Shown: one piece after another, positions 42,572 through 51,626 of the stretch
How the letters are laid out: each line of letters starts with the position of its first letter
How positions within the stretch are numbered: position 1 is the stretch's first letter
Assembly: GCF_014842025.1 (NCBI RefSeq)
Contig: NZ_JACYUY010000005.1
Coordinates: 124,001-188,000 of the forward strand
Reading direction: 5' to 3'
Source of the DNA: Massilia sp. CFBP 13721
Lineage (GTDB): Bacteria > Pseudomonadota > Gammaproteobacteria > Burkholderiales > Burkholderiaceae_D
Length of the DNA stretch: 64,000 nt
The notes under the pieces: generated by a model
What the model saw: the letters and a program-made list of their open reading frames with translations, nothing else
Databases searched by the model: none
What the model was told of the DNA's origin: nothing
Position numbers and translations under genes: made by a program

Positions 42572-43372
42572 TTAAAGCCAAGGGAGCGGAGAAATCGCCT
42601 CCTGCGGCAATCCCCACTTTGGATCGTAATCGATTTTCGCGAAGTACAGGCCGTCGGGCATGAAGGTCGGCGCGGCGGCGTCGCGGTTGCGCGCGGCCAG
42701 CACGTCGGCCATCCAGTCCGGCTCGTTGCGGCCGAGGCCGACGTAGATCAGCGCGCCCACCAGGTTGCGCACCATGTGATGGAGGAAAGCGCTGGCGCGC
42801 ACGGTGAACACGATGATGTCGCCGCGCCGCTCGATGCGGATTTCCTGCATGTCCTTGACCGGCGTGTTGGCCTGGCAGCCGGACGCGCGGAAGGAAGAAA
42901 AATCGTGCAGGCCGATCAGGTGGCGCGCAGCCTGCTGCATGCGCTCGACGTCGAGGGGACGGAACACCCAGCCGGCGCGGCCGGCCAGCAGCGAGGATGG
43001 ATTCGGGTTGTTGTACAACACGTAGTGATAGGTGCGCGAGCGCGCCGAGTAACGCGCGTGGAACTCCTGGCCCTCGGGATCGGCCGGCACTTCGCTGGCC
43101 CAGCGCACGGCGATCGAATCGGGCAGGAAGGTGTTCGTGCCACGCACCCAGCTCTGCATCGGGCGATCGAGTTCGGTATCGAAGTGCACGACCTGCTCGA
43201 CCGCATGGACGCCGGCATCGGTACGGCCGGCGCAGGTGGTGCTCAGTTTCGTGCGTGCGAACTTCTCGAGGGCGATCTCGAGGGCGTCCTGGATGGTGTC
43301 ACGGCTCGGCTGTTTCTGGTATCCATTCCAGCCGGTGCCGACATACTGGAGTCCAAGTGCAATGCGGGTCAC
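42572..43372 (-). CDS. truA: tRNA pseudouridine(38-40) synthase
   Basis: A 266-residue TruA. The catalytic aspartate is in TTCAGRTDAGVHAVEQVVHF, and YHYVLYN and FLHHMVRNLVGAL are family motifs. It modifies the anticodon arm of many tRNAs. It starts with GTG at 43372, overlapping the fimV stop codon (GTGA), so the two are translationally coupled. The fimV-truA-trpF order is conserved in related genera. Confidence 0.96.
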   Translation of the reverse strand: MTRIALGLQYVGTGWNGYQKQPSRDTIQDALEIALEKFARTKLSTTCAGRTDAGVHAVEQVVHFDTELDRPMQSWVRGTNTFLPDSIAVRWASEVPADPEGQEFHARYSARSRTYHYVLYNNPNPSSLLAGRAGWVFRPLDVERMQQAARHLIGLHDFSSFRASGCQANTPVKDMQEIRIERRGDIIVFTVRASAFLHHMVRNLVGALIYVGLGRNEPDWMADVLAARNRDAAAPTFMPDGLYFAKIDYDPKWGLPQEAISPLPWL

Positions 43373-46300
43373 GCTAACTGGGCGCGCATCGCACTGGCGC
43401 GGGTGGACTGTTCGACGTTACCGCCCTTGATGACTTCGTCGAGCAATTCGCGCGCACCTTCCTTGTCGCCGATCTCCTGGTAGGCAATCGCCAGATCGAG
43501 CTTGGTTTCCATTTCCATTTGCGCCGCGGTGAGTTCGGCGGTGCTGCCTGCGGGGCTGCCCGCGGGCGTTTCCGGCTGTGTCAGGGCGAAGTCGTTGGCC
43601 GGCAGGTCGAGGTCCATGGTGGACAGGTCGAAGCGCGGCACCGGCGTGCCCGGGTTCGGGATCGCCGGCACGTCGTCCAGCGCGAACGGATCGTCCTGCG
43701 GCGCCGCCGGTGCGGCCGGCTGGCCGAAGTCCATCATGTCGAGGTCGAACAGCGGGTCCTTGTCGGCGGGCGCCGCCGTCTCCTCCGCCGACGCATCGGC
43801 GGTCGGCGGATCCAGGTCGAAATCGGTCGCGCCGAAGTCGAATACCGGTTCCTGGCGCGCGCCCACCGGCGTCACCGGGGTCGTGTCGGGGAGGCTGAAG
43901 TCCATCGCGTCGAGGTCGAACAGCGGGTCTTTCAGGTCGGACGCCGGTTCCGCCGCAGGCGCTGCGGCGGGGACGTCCGGCATGTCGTTCAATTCGAATT
44001 CGCGTGCCAGCTGGGCGATGTCGACGTCGGTGTCCGGGCCGCTCTTGCTGAGGTCGAGGACGAAGGCGTCGTCCTCATCGGCCACTGGTGCCGGCGTGCT
44101 GGTCGCCGGTGCGCCGAAGTCCATGTCGAAGGCGAGGTCGTCCAGGCTTGCGCTGTCGGCGACGACCGGGGTGCCGGATGATGACATGCCCGTAGGGGAC
44201 TCGAGTGGCGCGAACGGCTCCATGTCGAACTGCAGGTCGGGCACGGCGGTCGGGTCGTCGTGCACGGCGTTCGCCGTGCCGGTGGCGGTAGTAGTGGCAG
44301 CTACGGGCTCGAACGACAGGCCGCCGAGGTCGAAGTCAAGAAGGTTATCGTCAGCCTTGGTTTCGTTCGCGCTCGCCTGCGGCAGCGCCGTGGCGTCCTG
44401 GTCCAGGCCCAGGCTGTCGAAATCGAAGTCGCTGCCCAGCGGCGCGCCGGTGACGGCGTCCACCGTCGCATCGGGCTCGATGATTTCGGGCGATGCATCG
44501 CGGCTGCGGAAGGCTTGTTCCAGCTGCTGCGACAGCATCGTCTGCGGACCGGCATCGTTGCCTGCCGATGCCGATGCAGCGGCCAGGCCGGCGCCGGCCA
44601 AGGTAGCACCAGCGGCACCGGCGGCCAGCGCCGCGCCGCCGCCCATGCCGGCGGCCTGGGCATACATCGGGTTGGCCGGGTCGAGCGTATGGCCGAGCGC
44701 GGCGGCTTGCGCCCACTCGTCGCCCTTGCCGCCCGAGAGGCTGTACAGCTCGGTCGCCTGGGTTTCGAAGGCGCGCACGTCCTTGCGCGCCGCGTAGATC
44801 TCGAGCAGCTTCAGGCGCACCGGATGGCGGTACGGATCGTTGCGCAGCGCTTCCTTGAGGATGTCCTCGGCCTGGGTGTCGAAGTTATAGGCGAGGTACA
44901 GTTCGGCTTCGGCCAGCGGGTCGACTTCGTTGGTGTCGAGCTGGCTGGCCGACGGTGCGAAGCTGGAGTTGAACACGCTGTCGTGGGTGTCCACGCTCTG
45001 GCCGCCGGTTTCGGCGAACATCGATTGCGCCGGCTGGGCCGCGCTGCCGAGGATGGTCGGCGGATTCGGCGCTGCTTGTACCGCCACCTTCTGCTTGCGG
45101 CGCTGCGACAGGCCGAGCGCGGCCAGCAGCAGCACGGCGGCGCCGGCGCCCAGGTACAGGATGTTGTCCATCAGGGTGTCGAGCAGGCCGGCTTCGTCCG
45201 GGGCGTCCGGCATGGCCGGCTGCGGCGCCGTCCTGATCTTCGGTGCGGGCTTCGGTTCGGTATCGGCCTGGGCGACGACCACCGGCGCCACCGGCGCCGC
45301 CGGCGCCGCCGGGGCCGCAGACGTGGCCGGTGCATCGGCGCGCTGGGTAGCGTCGGCACCGGTCTGGCTCTTCACCGTGATCAGGCTCTCGAGCTGGTTG
45401 ACGTTCTTTTCCAGCTCCTTGACGCGCGTCTGGGCGTCCGCCAGTTCCTTTTCCCGGGCGATCGCATCCTCGGCACTCGGCGCCGCCGCACCCGTGCCCG
45501 GACGGTTCGGCGCCGCTTTCGACAGGCGCAGCTGGTCTTGCGATTCGTTGGCGGCGGTCGGGCGCTCCTCGACCTTGGCCGTGATGCGGCCGGTCGCGCT
45601 CTGCCCTGCCTGGGCCTCGCGTGCCGGCGCGCTGGTGGCGACCTGGCCGGCCAGCTTGCTGCGGTAGGCATTGAAGTCGGCCGCATGTGCCACGACCGTG
45701 CCGTGCGCGTCTTCCGGATCGAGGCCGCGCATGCTGTCGCCGCTCGGCACCGACAGGATCTGGCCCGACTTCAGGCGGTTCATGTTATTGCCGATGAAGG
45801 CATCCGGGTTGGCGCGGTACAGGGCGACCAGCATCATGTCGAGCGAGACGTCGACCGGTTTGAGTTTGCCGGCGATGCGGCTGAGCGTGTCGCCGGCCTT
45901 GACGCGGTAGCGCGAAGCCGCCGCACGTGCGGCCGGTTCGCCCGCGGTCTCGTCGGCGCGTGCACCGCGCTGCGGACGCGCCGCCGGTTCGGCCGCCTGG
46001 CCTCCTGCCGCCGCCGCACCACGTGCTGCCCGCGCAGCTGGGGCAACCTGCGCCGATTGCGTCGAACGCAGCTCGGCCGGATCGAGCAGGAAGGTGTATT
46101 CGCGCACCAGGCGGCCGCCGTCCCAGGACAGCTCCAGCAGCAGGTCGACGAAGGGTTCGTTCAGGGGCTGCGGCGAGGTGATGCGCACGAACTGGCGCCC
46201 GCCGCGCTGCTCGACCGCGAAGCGCAGCGACAGCAGGGCCGGATTGAAGTCGACGTTGGCGGCACGGTAGGCTTCGGGACTGGCCAGTTTCGCGACCAGG

Positions 46301-46494
46301 TTCGACGCTTCGTCGCTCGAGACGGCGGTCAGTTCGATCTCGGCGCGCAGCGGCTGGCCGAGGGCCGAGAGGACGGTGAGTTTACCCAGCCCCGCCGCGT
46401 TTGCCACCGAAGTCAACAACACTGCACTGGCGACCGCTGCGGTAAGCGTTTTCAACGCGGACGACATGATCTGAGGGCGGCGGTTCAGTGGCAT
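43369..46494 (-). CDS. fimV: FimV/HubP family polar protein
   Basis: A 1041-residue protein. A signal peptide is followed by the FimV N-terminal domain (GLGKLTVLSALGQPLRAEIELTAVS, residues 34-60) and a LysM-like module (YRVKAGDTLSRIAGKL, near 205). A coiled coil (350-385) precedes a membrane helix near 450 (ILYLGAGAAVLLLAALGL). A long acidic cytoplasmic region with repeated DPLFDLD.MDF units follows, ending in a TPR-like domain (KLDLAIAYQEIGDKEGARELLDEVI). FimV proteins organise the cell pole for type IV pili and chemoreceptors. The start could also be 46467. Confidence 0.93.
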   Translation of the reverse strand: MPLNRRPQIMSSALKTLTAAVASAVLLTSVANAAGLGKLTVLSALGQPLRAEIELTAVSSDEASNLVAKLASPEAYRAANVDFNPALLSLRFAVEQRGGRQFVRITSPQPLNEPFVDLLLELSWDGGRLVREYTFLLDPAELRSTQSAQVAPAARAARGAAAAGGQAAEPAARPQRGARADETAGEPAARAAASRYRVKAGDTLSRIAGKLKPVDVSLDMMLVALYRANPDAFIGNNMNRLKSGQILSVPSGDSMRGLDPEDAHGTVVAHAADFNAYRSKLAGQVATSAPAREAQAGQSATGRITAKVEERPTAANESQDQLRLSKAAPNRPGTGAAAPSAEDAIAREKELADAQTRVKELEKNVNQLESLITVKSQTGADATQRADAPATSAAPAAPAAPVAPVVVAQADTEPKPAPKIRTAPQPAMPDAPDEAGLLDTLMDNILYLGAGAAVLLLAALGLSQRRKQKVAVQAAPNPPTILGSAAQPAQSMFAETGGQSVDTHDSVFNSSFAPSASQLDTNEVDPLAEAELYLAYNFDTQAEDILKEALRNDPYRHPVRLKLLEIYAARKDVRAFETQATELYSLSGGKGDEWAQAAALGHTLDPANPMYAQAAGMGGGAALAAGAAGATLAGAGLAAASASAGNDAGPQTMLSQQLEQAFRSRDASPEIIEPDATVDAVTGAPLGSDFDFDSLGLDQDATALPQASANETKADDNLLDFDLGGLSFEPVAATTTATGTANAVHDDPTAVPDLQFDMEPFAPLESPTGMSSSGTPVVADSASLDDLAFDMDFGAPATSTPAPVADEDDAFVLDLSKSGPDTDVDIAQLAREFELNDMPDVPAAAPAAEPASDLKDPLFDLDAMDFSLPDTTPVTPVGARQEPVFDFGATDFDLDPPTADASAEETAAPADKDPLFDLDMMDFGQPAAPAAPQDDPFALDDVPAIPNPGTPVPRFDLSTMDLDLPANDFALTQPETPAGSPAGSTAELTAAQMEMETKLDLAIAYQEIGDKEGARELLDEVIKGGNVEQSTRASAMRAQLA

Positions 46495-46755
46495 AGGGTG
46501 GTGTTGGTGTCGAGAGGGTTGGCAGGAGGGAAAGGACGGTTTCCCGGAAGTCTCAACATATCATCATGCACTGGAGCATGCAAGCGCTGCGGGGCGTAGG
46601 CTTGTGATTCTGTGGGATGGATGAGCTATCGATAATGTTTCGATATCGTATCCGAGCGCGGAAATTATCGGCGTGCTAATGGGTGTGATTGGATCGATAA
46701 GAGATGCGTCGGGGTGGCGGTTTGCGTTGGTCGCGCACGTGATACGCTGCGATAC

Positions 46756-46885
46756 GTAGGGGGGGCCGGGCCACGAGAGGCTTCGCCCACGCGGTGATAC
46801 GTAACCGCAAGATCAGCGCGCACGAAAGCGGAGCCGGCGCGTATCACCGCGTGGACGGAGCGGTTCGCCGCCCGGCCGACCCTAC
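46756..46885. repeat. nested inverted repeat, copy 6 (divergent subtype)
   Basis: The left arm from GTAGGGGGGGCC (46756) to CGCGGTGATACG and the right arm from CGTATCACCGCGTGGACGG to CCGACCCTAC (46885) pair at their ends but not through the centre. The flank is shared with the half copy at 127-164. The whole fimV-asd gap (46495-46918) holds this copy and the asd terminator; the stretch 46495-46755 shows only a short ATCGATA / TCGATAT-type palindromic patch near 46630. Confidence 0.75.
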
Positions 46886-46893
46886 AAATGCGA

Positions 46894-46915
46894 AACGCCC
46901 GCATTCGCGGGCGTT
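46894..46915 (-). terminator. terminator-like hairpin after asd
   Basis: AACGCCCGC, loop ATTC, GCGGGCGTT: a perfect 9-bp stem with a tetraloop directly after the asd stop codon. The minus-strand continuation TTTCGCATTT is moderately T-rich. Confidence 0.75.
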
Positions 46916-46918
46916 GTT

Positions 46919-48046
46919 TTACTTCTCCAAGACGATCCGCAACATGCGCCGCAGCGGCTCGGCCGCGCCCCACAGCAGCTGGTCGCCCACCGTGAACGCC
47001 GACAGATACGCCGGCCCCATCGACATCTTGCGCAGGCGGCCGACAGGAATAGTCAGGCTGCCGGTGACGGCGGCCGGCGACAGGTCACGCATCGACGCTT
47101 CGCGCGTGTTCGGCACCACCTTCACCCACTGGTTGTGCGAGGCGATGATGTCGTTGATCTCATCGAGCGGCACGTCCCTGGTCATCTTGATGGTCAGCGC
47201 CTGCGAGTGGCAGCGCATGGCGCCGATGCGCACGCACAGGCCATCCACTGGAATGGCGCTGGTACCAAAACCTTCGCCGCGGCCCAGGATCTTGTTGGTT
47301 TCGGCGCCGGCCTTCCACTCTTCCTTCGACTGGCCGTTGCCCAGGTCCTTGTCGATCCACGGAATCAGGTTGCCGGCCAGCGGCACGCCGAACTGCTTGG
47401 TCTCGTCGGCGGACAAGCCATGCTGGGTCGCCAGCACCGTGCGGTCGATCTCGAGGATGGCCGAGGCCGGGTTGTCGAGCAGCGGCTTGATGGCGCTGTT
47501 GATGGTGCCGAACTGGGTCAGCAGCTCGCGCATGTGCTGGGCGCCGCCGCCGGACGCGGCCTGGTAGGTCATGGAGGTCATCCACTCGACCAGGCCCTGT
47601 TCGAACAGGCCGCCCAGGCCCATCAGCATGCAGGACACGGTGCAGTTGCCGCCGACGTAGTTCTTCACGCCGCGCGACAGCGCGTTCTTGATGACGTCGA
47701 GGTTGACCGGGTCGAGCACGATGACGGCGTCGTCGTTCATGCGCAGGGTCGAGGCGGCGTCGATCCAGTAGCCGTCCCAGCCGCTGGCGCGCAGCTGCGG
47801 GAAGACCTCGCTCGTGTAGTCGCCGCCCTGGCAGGAGATGATGATCTCGCATTTCGACAGTTCGGCGATGTCGTGCGCACTCTTGAGGGTGGTTTCGTTC
47901 TTCGCCATGCTCGGGGCGGCGCCGCCCGCATTCGAAGTGGTGAAGAACACCGGCTCGATGTGGTCGAAATCGCCCTCGTCCTGCATGCGCTGCATCAGGA
48001 CCGAACCTACCATGCCGCGCCAACCTACCAGGCCTACCAATTTCAT
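46919..48046 (-). CDS. asd: aspartate-semialdehyde dehydrogenase
   Basis: A 375-residue NADPH enzyme that makes aspartate semialdehyde for lysine, threonine and methionine. [17 protein letters not shown] is the nucleotide site; the catalytic cysteine is in [17 protein letters not shown]. The gene serves hom at 18 kb in the same pathway. It follows leuB by 26 bases and is followed by a hairpin, so it may be the end of the leu unit. Confidence 0.97.
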   Translation of the reverse strand: MKLVGLVGWRGMVGSVLMQRMQDEGDFDHIEPVFFTTSNAGGAAPSMAKNETTLKSAHDIAELSKCEIIISCQGGDYTSEVFPQLRASGWDGYWIDAASTLRMNDDAVIVLDPVNLDVIKNALSRGVKNYVGGNCTVSCMLMGLGGLFEQGLVEWMTSMTYQAASGGGAQHMRELLTQFGTINSAIKPLLDNPASAILEIDRTVLATQHGLSADETKQFGVPLAGNLIPWIDKDLGNGQSKEEWKAGAETNKILGRGEGFGTSAIPVDGLCVRIGAMRCHSQALTIKMTRDVPLDEINDIIASHNQWVKVVPNTREASMRDLSPAAVTGSLTIPVGRLRKMSMGPAYLSAFTVGDQLLWGAAEPLRRMLRIVLEK

Positions 48047-48072
48047 TTTATTTCCCGTTTGTTTTTTAAAAA

Positions 48073-49143
48073 TTACCCGAGCGCCCGCACGACCGCGTCG
48101 CCCATCTGTTCCGTGCTCACGCGCTGCGTGCCATCCTCGAATATATCCGCTGTGCGCAAACCTTGCTGGAGGACGCGCTTGACGGCGGCTTCGATGCGCT
48201 CGGCCTGCTCGGCCTTGTTCAGCGAAAAGCGCAGCATCATCGCGGCGGACAGGATCGTCGCCAATGGATTGGCGATACCCTTGCCGGCGATGTCCGGCGC
48301 CGAACCGTGCGACGGCTCGTACAAGCCCTTGTTGCTGGCGTCGAGCGAGGCCGAGGGCAGCATGCCGATCGAGCCGGTCAGCATCGCGGCCGCGTCAGAC
48401 AGGATGTCGCCGAACATGTTGCCGGTGACGATGACGTCGAATTTCTTCGGCGCGCGCACCAGCTGCATGGCCGCGTTATCGACGTACATGTGCTCGAGTG
48501 CGACGTCCGGATACTCCTGGTGCACGTCGGTGACGATATCGCGCCAGAACTGGAAGGTCTCCAGCACGTTGGCCTTGTCGACGCTGGTCACGCGCTTGTC
48601 GCGTTTGCGCGCAGCCTGGAAGGCCACGTGCGCGATGCGGCGGATCTCGCCTTCGGCATAGCGCATCGTGTCGAAGCCTTCGCGCTGGCCTTTGAACGGG
48701 CCGTCGGGGCATTCGCGCACGCCGCGCGGCTTGCCGAAATAGATGTCGCCGGTCAGTTCGCGGATGATCAGGATGTCCAGGCCCGACACCACTTCGGCTT
48801 TTAGCGTCGAGGCGCCGGCCAGCTCCGGGTACAGGATGGCCGGGCGCAGGTTGGCGAACAAACCCAGCTCCTTGCGCAGGCCGAGGATCGCCTGCTCCGG
48901 CCGCAGCGCGCGCTCGAGCGTGTCGTATTGATAATCGCCGACGGCGCCGAACAGCACCGCGTCCGCTTCCTTCGCCAGCTTCAGCGTCGATGCGGGCAGC
49001 GGATGGCCATGCGCCGCATAGCCGGCGCCGCCGACGTCGGCATGCTCCATCTCGAAGGATTCGCCCAGCGCTTCCAATACACGCACCGCTTGCGCCGTGA
49101 TTTCGGGACCGATGCCGTCGCCCGGCAGGATTGCAATCTTCAT
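48073..49143 (-). CDS. leuB: 3-isopropylmalate dehydrogenase
   Basis: A 356-residue NAD-dependent decarboxylating dehydrogenase of leucine synthesis. [21 protein letters not shown] is the start motif, and [28 protein letters not shown] and [20 protein letters not shown] are signatures. It follows leuD by 12 bases. The order leuC-leuD-leuB-asd is typical for the group. Confidence 0.97.
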   Translation of the reverse strand: MKIAILPGDGIGPEITAQAVRVLEALGESFEMEHADVGGAGYAAHGHPLPASTLKLAKEADAVLFGAVGDYQYDTLERALRPEQAILGLRKELGLFANLRPAILYPELAGASTLKAEVVSGLDILIIRELTGDIYFGKPRGVRECPDGPFKGQREGFDTMRYAEGEIRRIAHVAFQAARKRDKRVTSVDKANVLETFQFWRDIVTDVHQEYPDVALEHMYVDNAAMQLVRAPKKFDVIVTGNMFGDILSDAAAMLTGSIGMLPSASLDASNKGLYEPSHGSAPDIAGKGIANPLATILSAAMMLRFSLNKAEQAERIEAAVKRVLQQGLRTADIFEDGTQRVSTEQMGDAVVRALG

Positions 49144-49155
49144 GGTCGCTTTCTT

Positions 49156-49803
49156 TTAAATCGTGTTGGCCAGCCAAGGCTGGCGCGCCAGGTGGCGTTC
49201 CTCGAAGGCGCGGATCTCGTCGGCGTGGCGCAGCGTCAGGCCGATGTCGTCGAGGCCATTCAGCAGGCAGTACTTGCGGAAGTCGTCGATCGCGAACTCG
49301 AAACCGATGCGCCCATCGGCGCTGCGCAGCACCTGGTTTTCCAGGTCGACAATCAGCTTGAAGCCGCTGCCAGCCTTGACTTCATTGAACAGCTGCTCGA
49401 CCTGCGCTTCCGTCAACACGATCGGCAGCAGTCCGCTCTTGTAGCAGTTGTTGAAGAAGATGTCGGCGAAGCTTGGCGCGACGATGGCGCGGAAGCCGTA
49501 CTGCTGCAGCGCCCACGGCGCGTGCTCGCGCGAGGAGCCGCAACCGAAGTTCTTGCGGGTCAGCAGGATCGACGCCCCCTGGTAGCGCGGCTGGTTCAGC
49601 ACGAAGTCCGGATTGAGCGGACGGTTGCTGTTGTCCTGGCCCGGTTCGCCATGGTCGAGGTAACGCCACTCGTCGAACAGGTTGGGGCCGAAGCCGGTCT
49701 TGCGGATCGACTTCAGGAACTGCTTCGGGATGATGGCGTCGGTGTCGACGTTGGCGCGATCCAGCGGCGCCACCAGGCCTTCGTGTACGGTGAATTTATC
49801 CAT
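49156..49803 (-). CDS. leuD: 3-isopropylmalate dehydratase small subunit
   Basis: A 215-residue swivelling domain that works with Leu[26 protein letters not shown] and [16 protein letters not shown] are diagnostic. It is separated from leuC by a small lipoprotein gene and followed 12 bases later by leuB. The 27 bases upstream are the gap to the lipoprotein stop. Confidence 0.97.
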   Translation of the reverse strand: MDKFTVHEGLVAPLDRANVDTDAIIPKQFLKSIRKTGFGPNLFDEWRYLDHGEPGQDNSNRPLNPDFVLNQPRYQGASILLTRKNFGCGSSREHAPWALQQYGFRAIVAPSFADIFFNNCYKSGLLPIVLTEAQVEQLFNEVKAGSGFKLIVDLENQVLRSADGRIGFEFAIDDFRKYCLLNGLDDIGLTLRHADEIRAFEERHLARQPWLANTI

Positions 49804-49830
49804 GTCCTCTACCCGGTTCGCTCAATGGTT

Positions 49831-49953
49831 TTACTTGCCGCCGGCGCCGGTGACGACCTGGCCGACCTTTTGCACGTCGCGGCCGATGCCGGAAATCGTG
49901 TTGCAGCCTGCGAGGACAAGGGCAACCAGCGAGAGGGCGAATACTTTTTTCAT
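49831..49953 (-). CDS. entericidin A/B family lipoprotein
   Basis: A 40-residue prelipoprotein read on the minus strand. The signal MKKVFALSLVALVLAGC has a perfect lipobox (LAGC) with the lipidated cysteine at 17. The mature part NTISGIGRDVQKVGQVVTGAGGK matches entericidins (N-T-x-x-G-x-G-x-D). In Escherichia coli entericidins form an antidote/toxin pair linked to cell lysis. Only one is present here, inside the leu cluster between leuC and leuD, which suggests co-transcription. The start codon has GGAC upstream, a modest ribosome site. Confidence 0.9.
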   Translation of the reverse strand: MKKVFALSLVALVLAGCNTISGIGRDVQKVGQVVTGAGGK

Positions 49954-49985
49954 GATGGTCCTGTGAATCTGTTTATATTATTTGT

Positions 49986-51386
49986 TCAGAGTGCGCGCAC
50001 GTCGACGAAGTGGCCCGCGATCCCGGCCGCGGCGGCCATCGCCGGCGACACCAGGTGGGTGCGTCCGCCCTGTCCTTGGCGTCCTTCGAAATTGCGGTTC
50101 GAGGTCGAGGCGCAGCGCTCGCCCGGCTCCAGGCGGTCGGCGTTCATCGCCAGGCACATCGAGCAGCCCGGCTCGCGCCATTCGAAGCCGGCGGCCTTGA
50201 AAATCTGGTCGAGCCCTTCGCGCTCGGCCTGTTCCTTCACCAGGCCCGAACCCGGCACCACCATCGCCAGTTTGACGTTGGAAGCGCGCTGGCGCCCGCG
50301 CACGACGGCGGCGGCCTCGCGCAAATCCTCGATGCGTGAATTCGTGCACGAACCGATGAAGACCTTGTCGATACGGATGTTCTCGATCGGGGTGTTCGGC
50401 GTCAAGGCCATGTAGGTCAGCGCCTTTTCCATGGCGTCGCGGCGCACGGCATCCTTTTCCTGGTCGGGATCGGGCACGCGGCCGTCGATCGAGGTCACCA
50501 TTTCCGGCGAGGTGCCCCAGGTGACTTGCGGACGGATCTGCGTCGCGTCGAGGGTAACGACCATGTCGAACCTGGCGCCCGAGTCGGTGTGCAGGGTACG
50601 CCAGTACGACACGGCCTGCTCCCACTGCGGACCGCTTGGCGAGAAAGGACGGCCCTTCACGTAGTCGATCGTGGTCTGGTCGACGGCGACCATGCCGGCG
50701 CGCGCGCCCGCTTCGATCGCCATGTTACAGACCGTCATGCGCCCTTCCATCGACAGCGCGCGGATGGTCGAGCCGCCGAATTCGATGGCGTAACCGGTGC
50801 CGCCGGCGGTGCCGATGCGGCCGATCACGGCCAGCACGATGTCCTTGGCGGTCACGCCCGGCGGCAGCGCGCCGTCGACCTGCACCAGCATCGACTTCGA
50901 TTTTTTCGCCAGCAGCGTCTGCGTCGCCAGCACGTGCTCGACTTCCGAGGTGCCGATGCCGTGCGCCAGGCAGCCGAAGGCGCCGTGGGTGGACGTGTGC
51001 GAGTCGCCACAGACCACCGTCATGCCCGGCAGGGTCGCGCCCTGCTCCGGCCCGATCACGTGGACGATGCCCTGGCGCTTGTCGTTCATGTTGAAGTAGG
51101 TGAGCCCGAAGCTCTTCGCGTTGGCGTCGAGCGTCTCGACCTGCAGGCGCGAGGTCGGGTCGGCGATGCCTTCGCGGCGGTCGGTGGTCGGCACGTTGTG
51201 GTCGGCCACGGCCAGGTTGGCGGCGTTGCGCCACAGGCCCCGGTTGGCTTCGCGCAGGCCCTCAAAGGCTTGCGGGCTGGTGACTTCGTGCACCAGGTGG
51301 CGGTCGATATACAGCACCGTGGTGCCGTCGGCATCGGCACGCACGACGTGCGATTCCCAGAGTTTGTCGTAGAGCGTTTTTAACAT
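49986..51386 (-). CDS. leuC: 3-isopropylmalate dehydratase large subunit
   Basis: A 466-residue aconitase-fold enzyme with a 4Fe-4S cluster. The cluster cysteines are in [30 protein letters not shown] and [12 protein letters not shown]. It is the first gene of the leucine unit on the minus strand. The promoter must lie in 51387-51550, upstream of which the cheZ-cheA terminator ends the previous unit. Confidence 0.97.
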   Translation of the reverse strand: MLKTLYDKLWESHVVRADADGTTVLYIDRHLVHEVTSPQAFEGLREANRGLWRNAANLAVADHNVPTTDRREGIADPTSRLQVETLDANAKSFGLTYFNMNDKRQGIVHVIGPEQGATLPGMTVVCGDSHTSTHGAFGCLAHGIGTSEVEHVLATQTLLAKKSKSMLVQVDGALPPGVTAKDIVLAVIGRIGTAGGTGYAIEFGGSTIRALSMEGRMTVCNMAIEAGARAGMVAVDQTTIDYVKGRPFSPSGPQWEQAVSYWRTLHTDSGARFDMVVTLDATQIRPQVTWGTSPEMVTSIDGRVPDPDQEKDAVRRDAMEKALTYMALTPNTPIENIRIDKVFIGSCTNSRIEDLREAAAVVRGRQRASNVKLAMVVPGSGLVKEQAEREGLDQIFKAAGFEWREPGCSMCLAMNADRLEPGERCASTSNRNFEGRQGQGGRTHLVSPAMAAAAGIAGHFVDVRAL

Positions 51387-51550
51387 GCTGTGTCCCGTGC
51401 TGTGTTCTGTCCGCGGCCACTGTCGATAGTGGGATTTTGATTATGCCATAATTGTGCACTGCGGCAGAAGCGGGGCTGTTTTGCACGATCCTGCCAATGG
51501 GAGGCTCAACAGGCAAACAAGATTTGCACAGCTGGCTTGAAGTGCAAATA

Positions 51551-51583
51551 AAAAAAGCCTGCGCACCAGATGCACAGGCTTTT
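51551..51583 (-). terminator. terminator of the cheZ-cheA unit
   Basis: On the minus strand AAAGCCTG with inner TGCA, a short loop, and CAGGCTTT followed by T residues. It lies about 45 bases after the cheA stop codon. Confidence 0.85.
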
Positions 51584-51626
51584 ATTGCAAGGGCATATGT
51601 CGCCCTTTTTCACTCGATTAGTGCAT

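Noticed and set aside
44260..46599. Plus-strand open frame of 779 codons across fimV
   Set aside because: Antisense to the well-recognised FimV protein, of biased composition and without family motifs.
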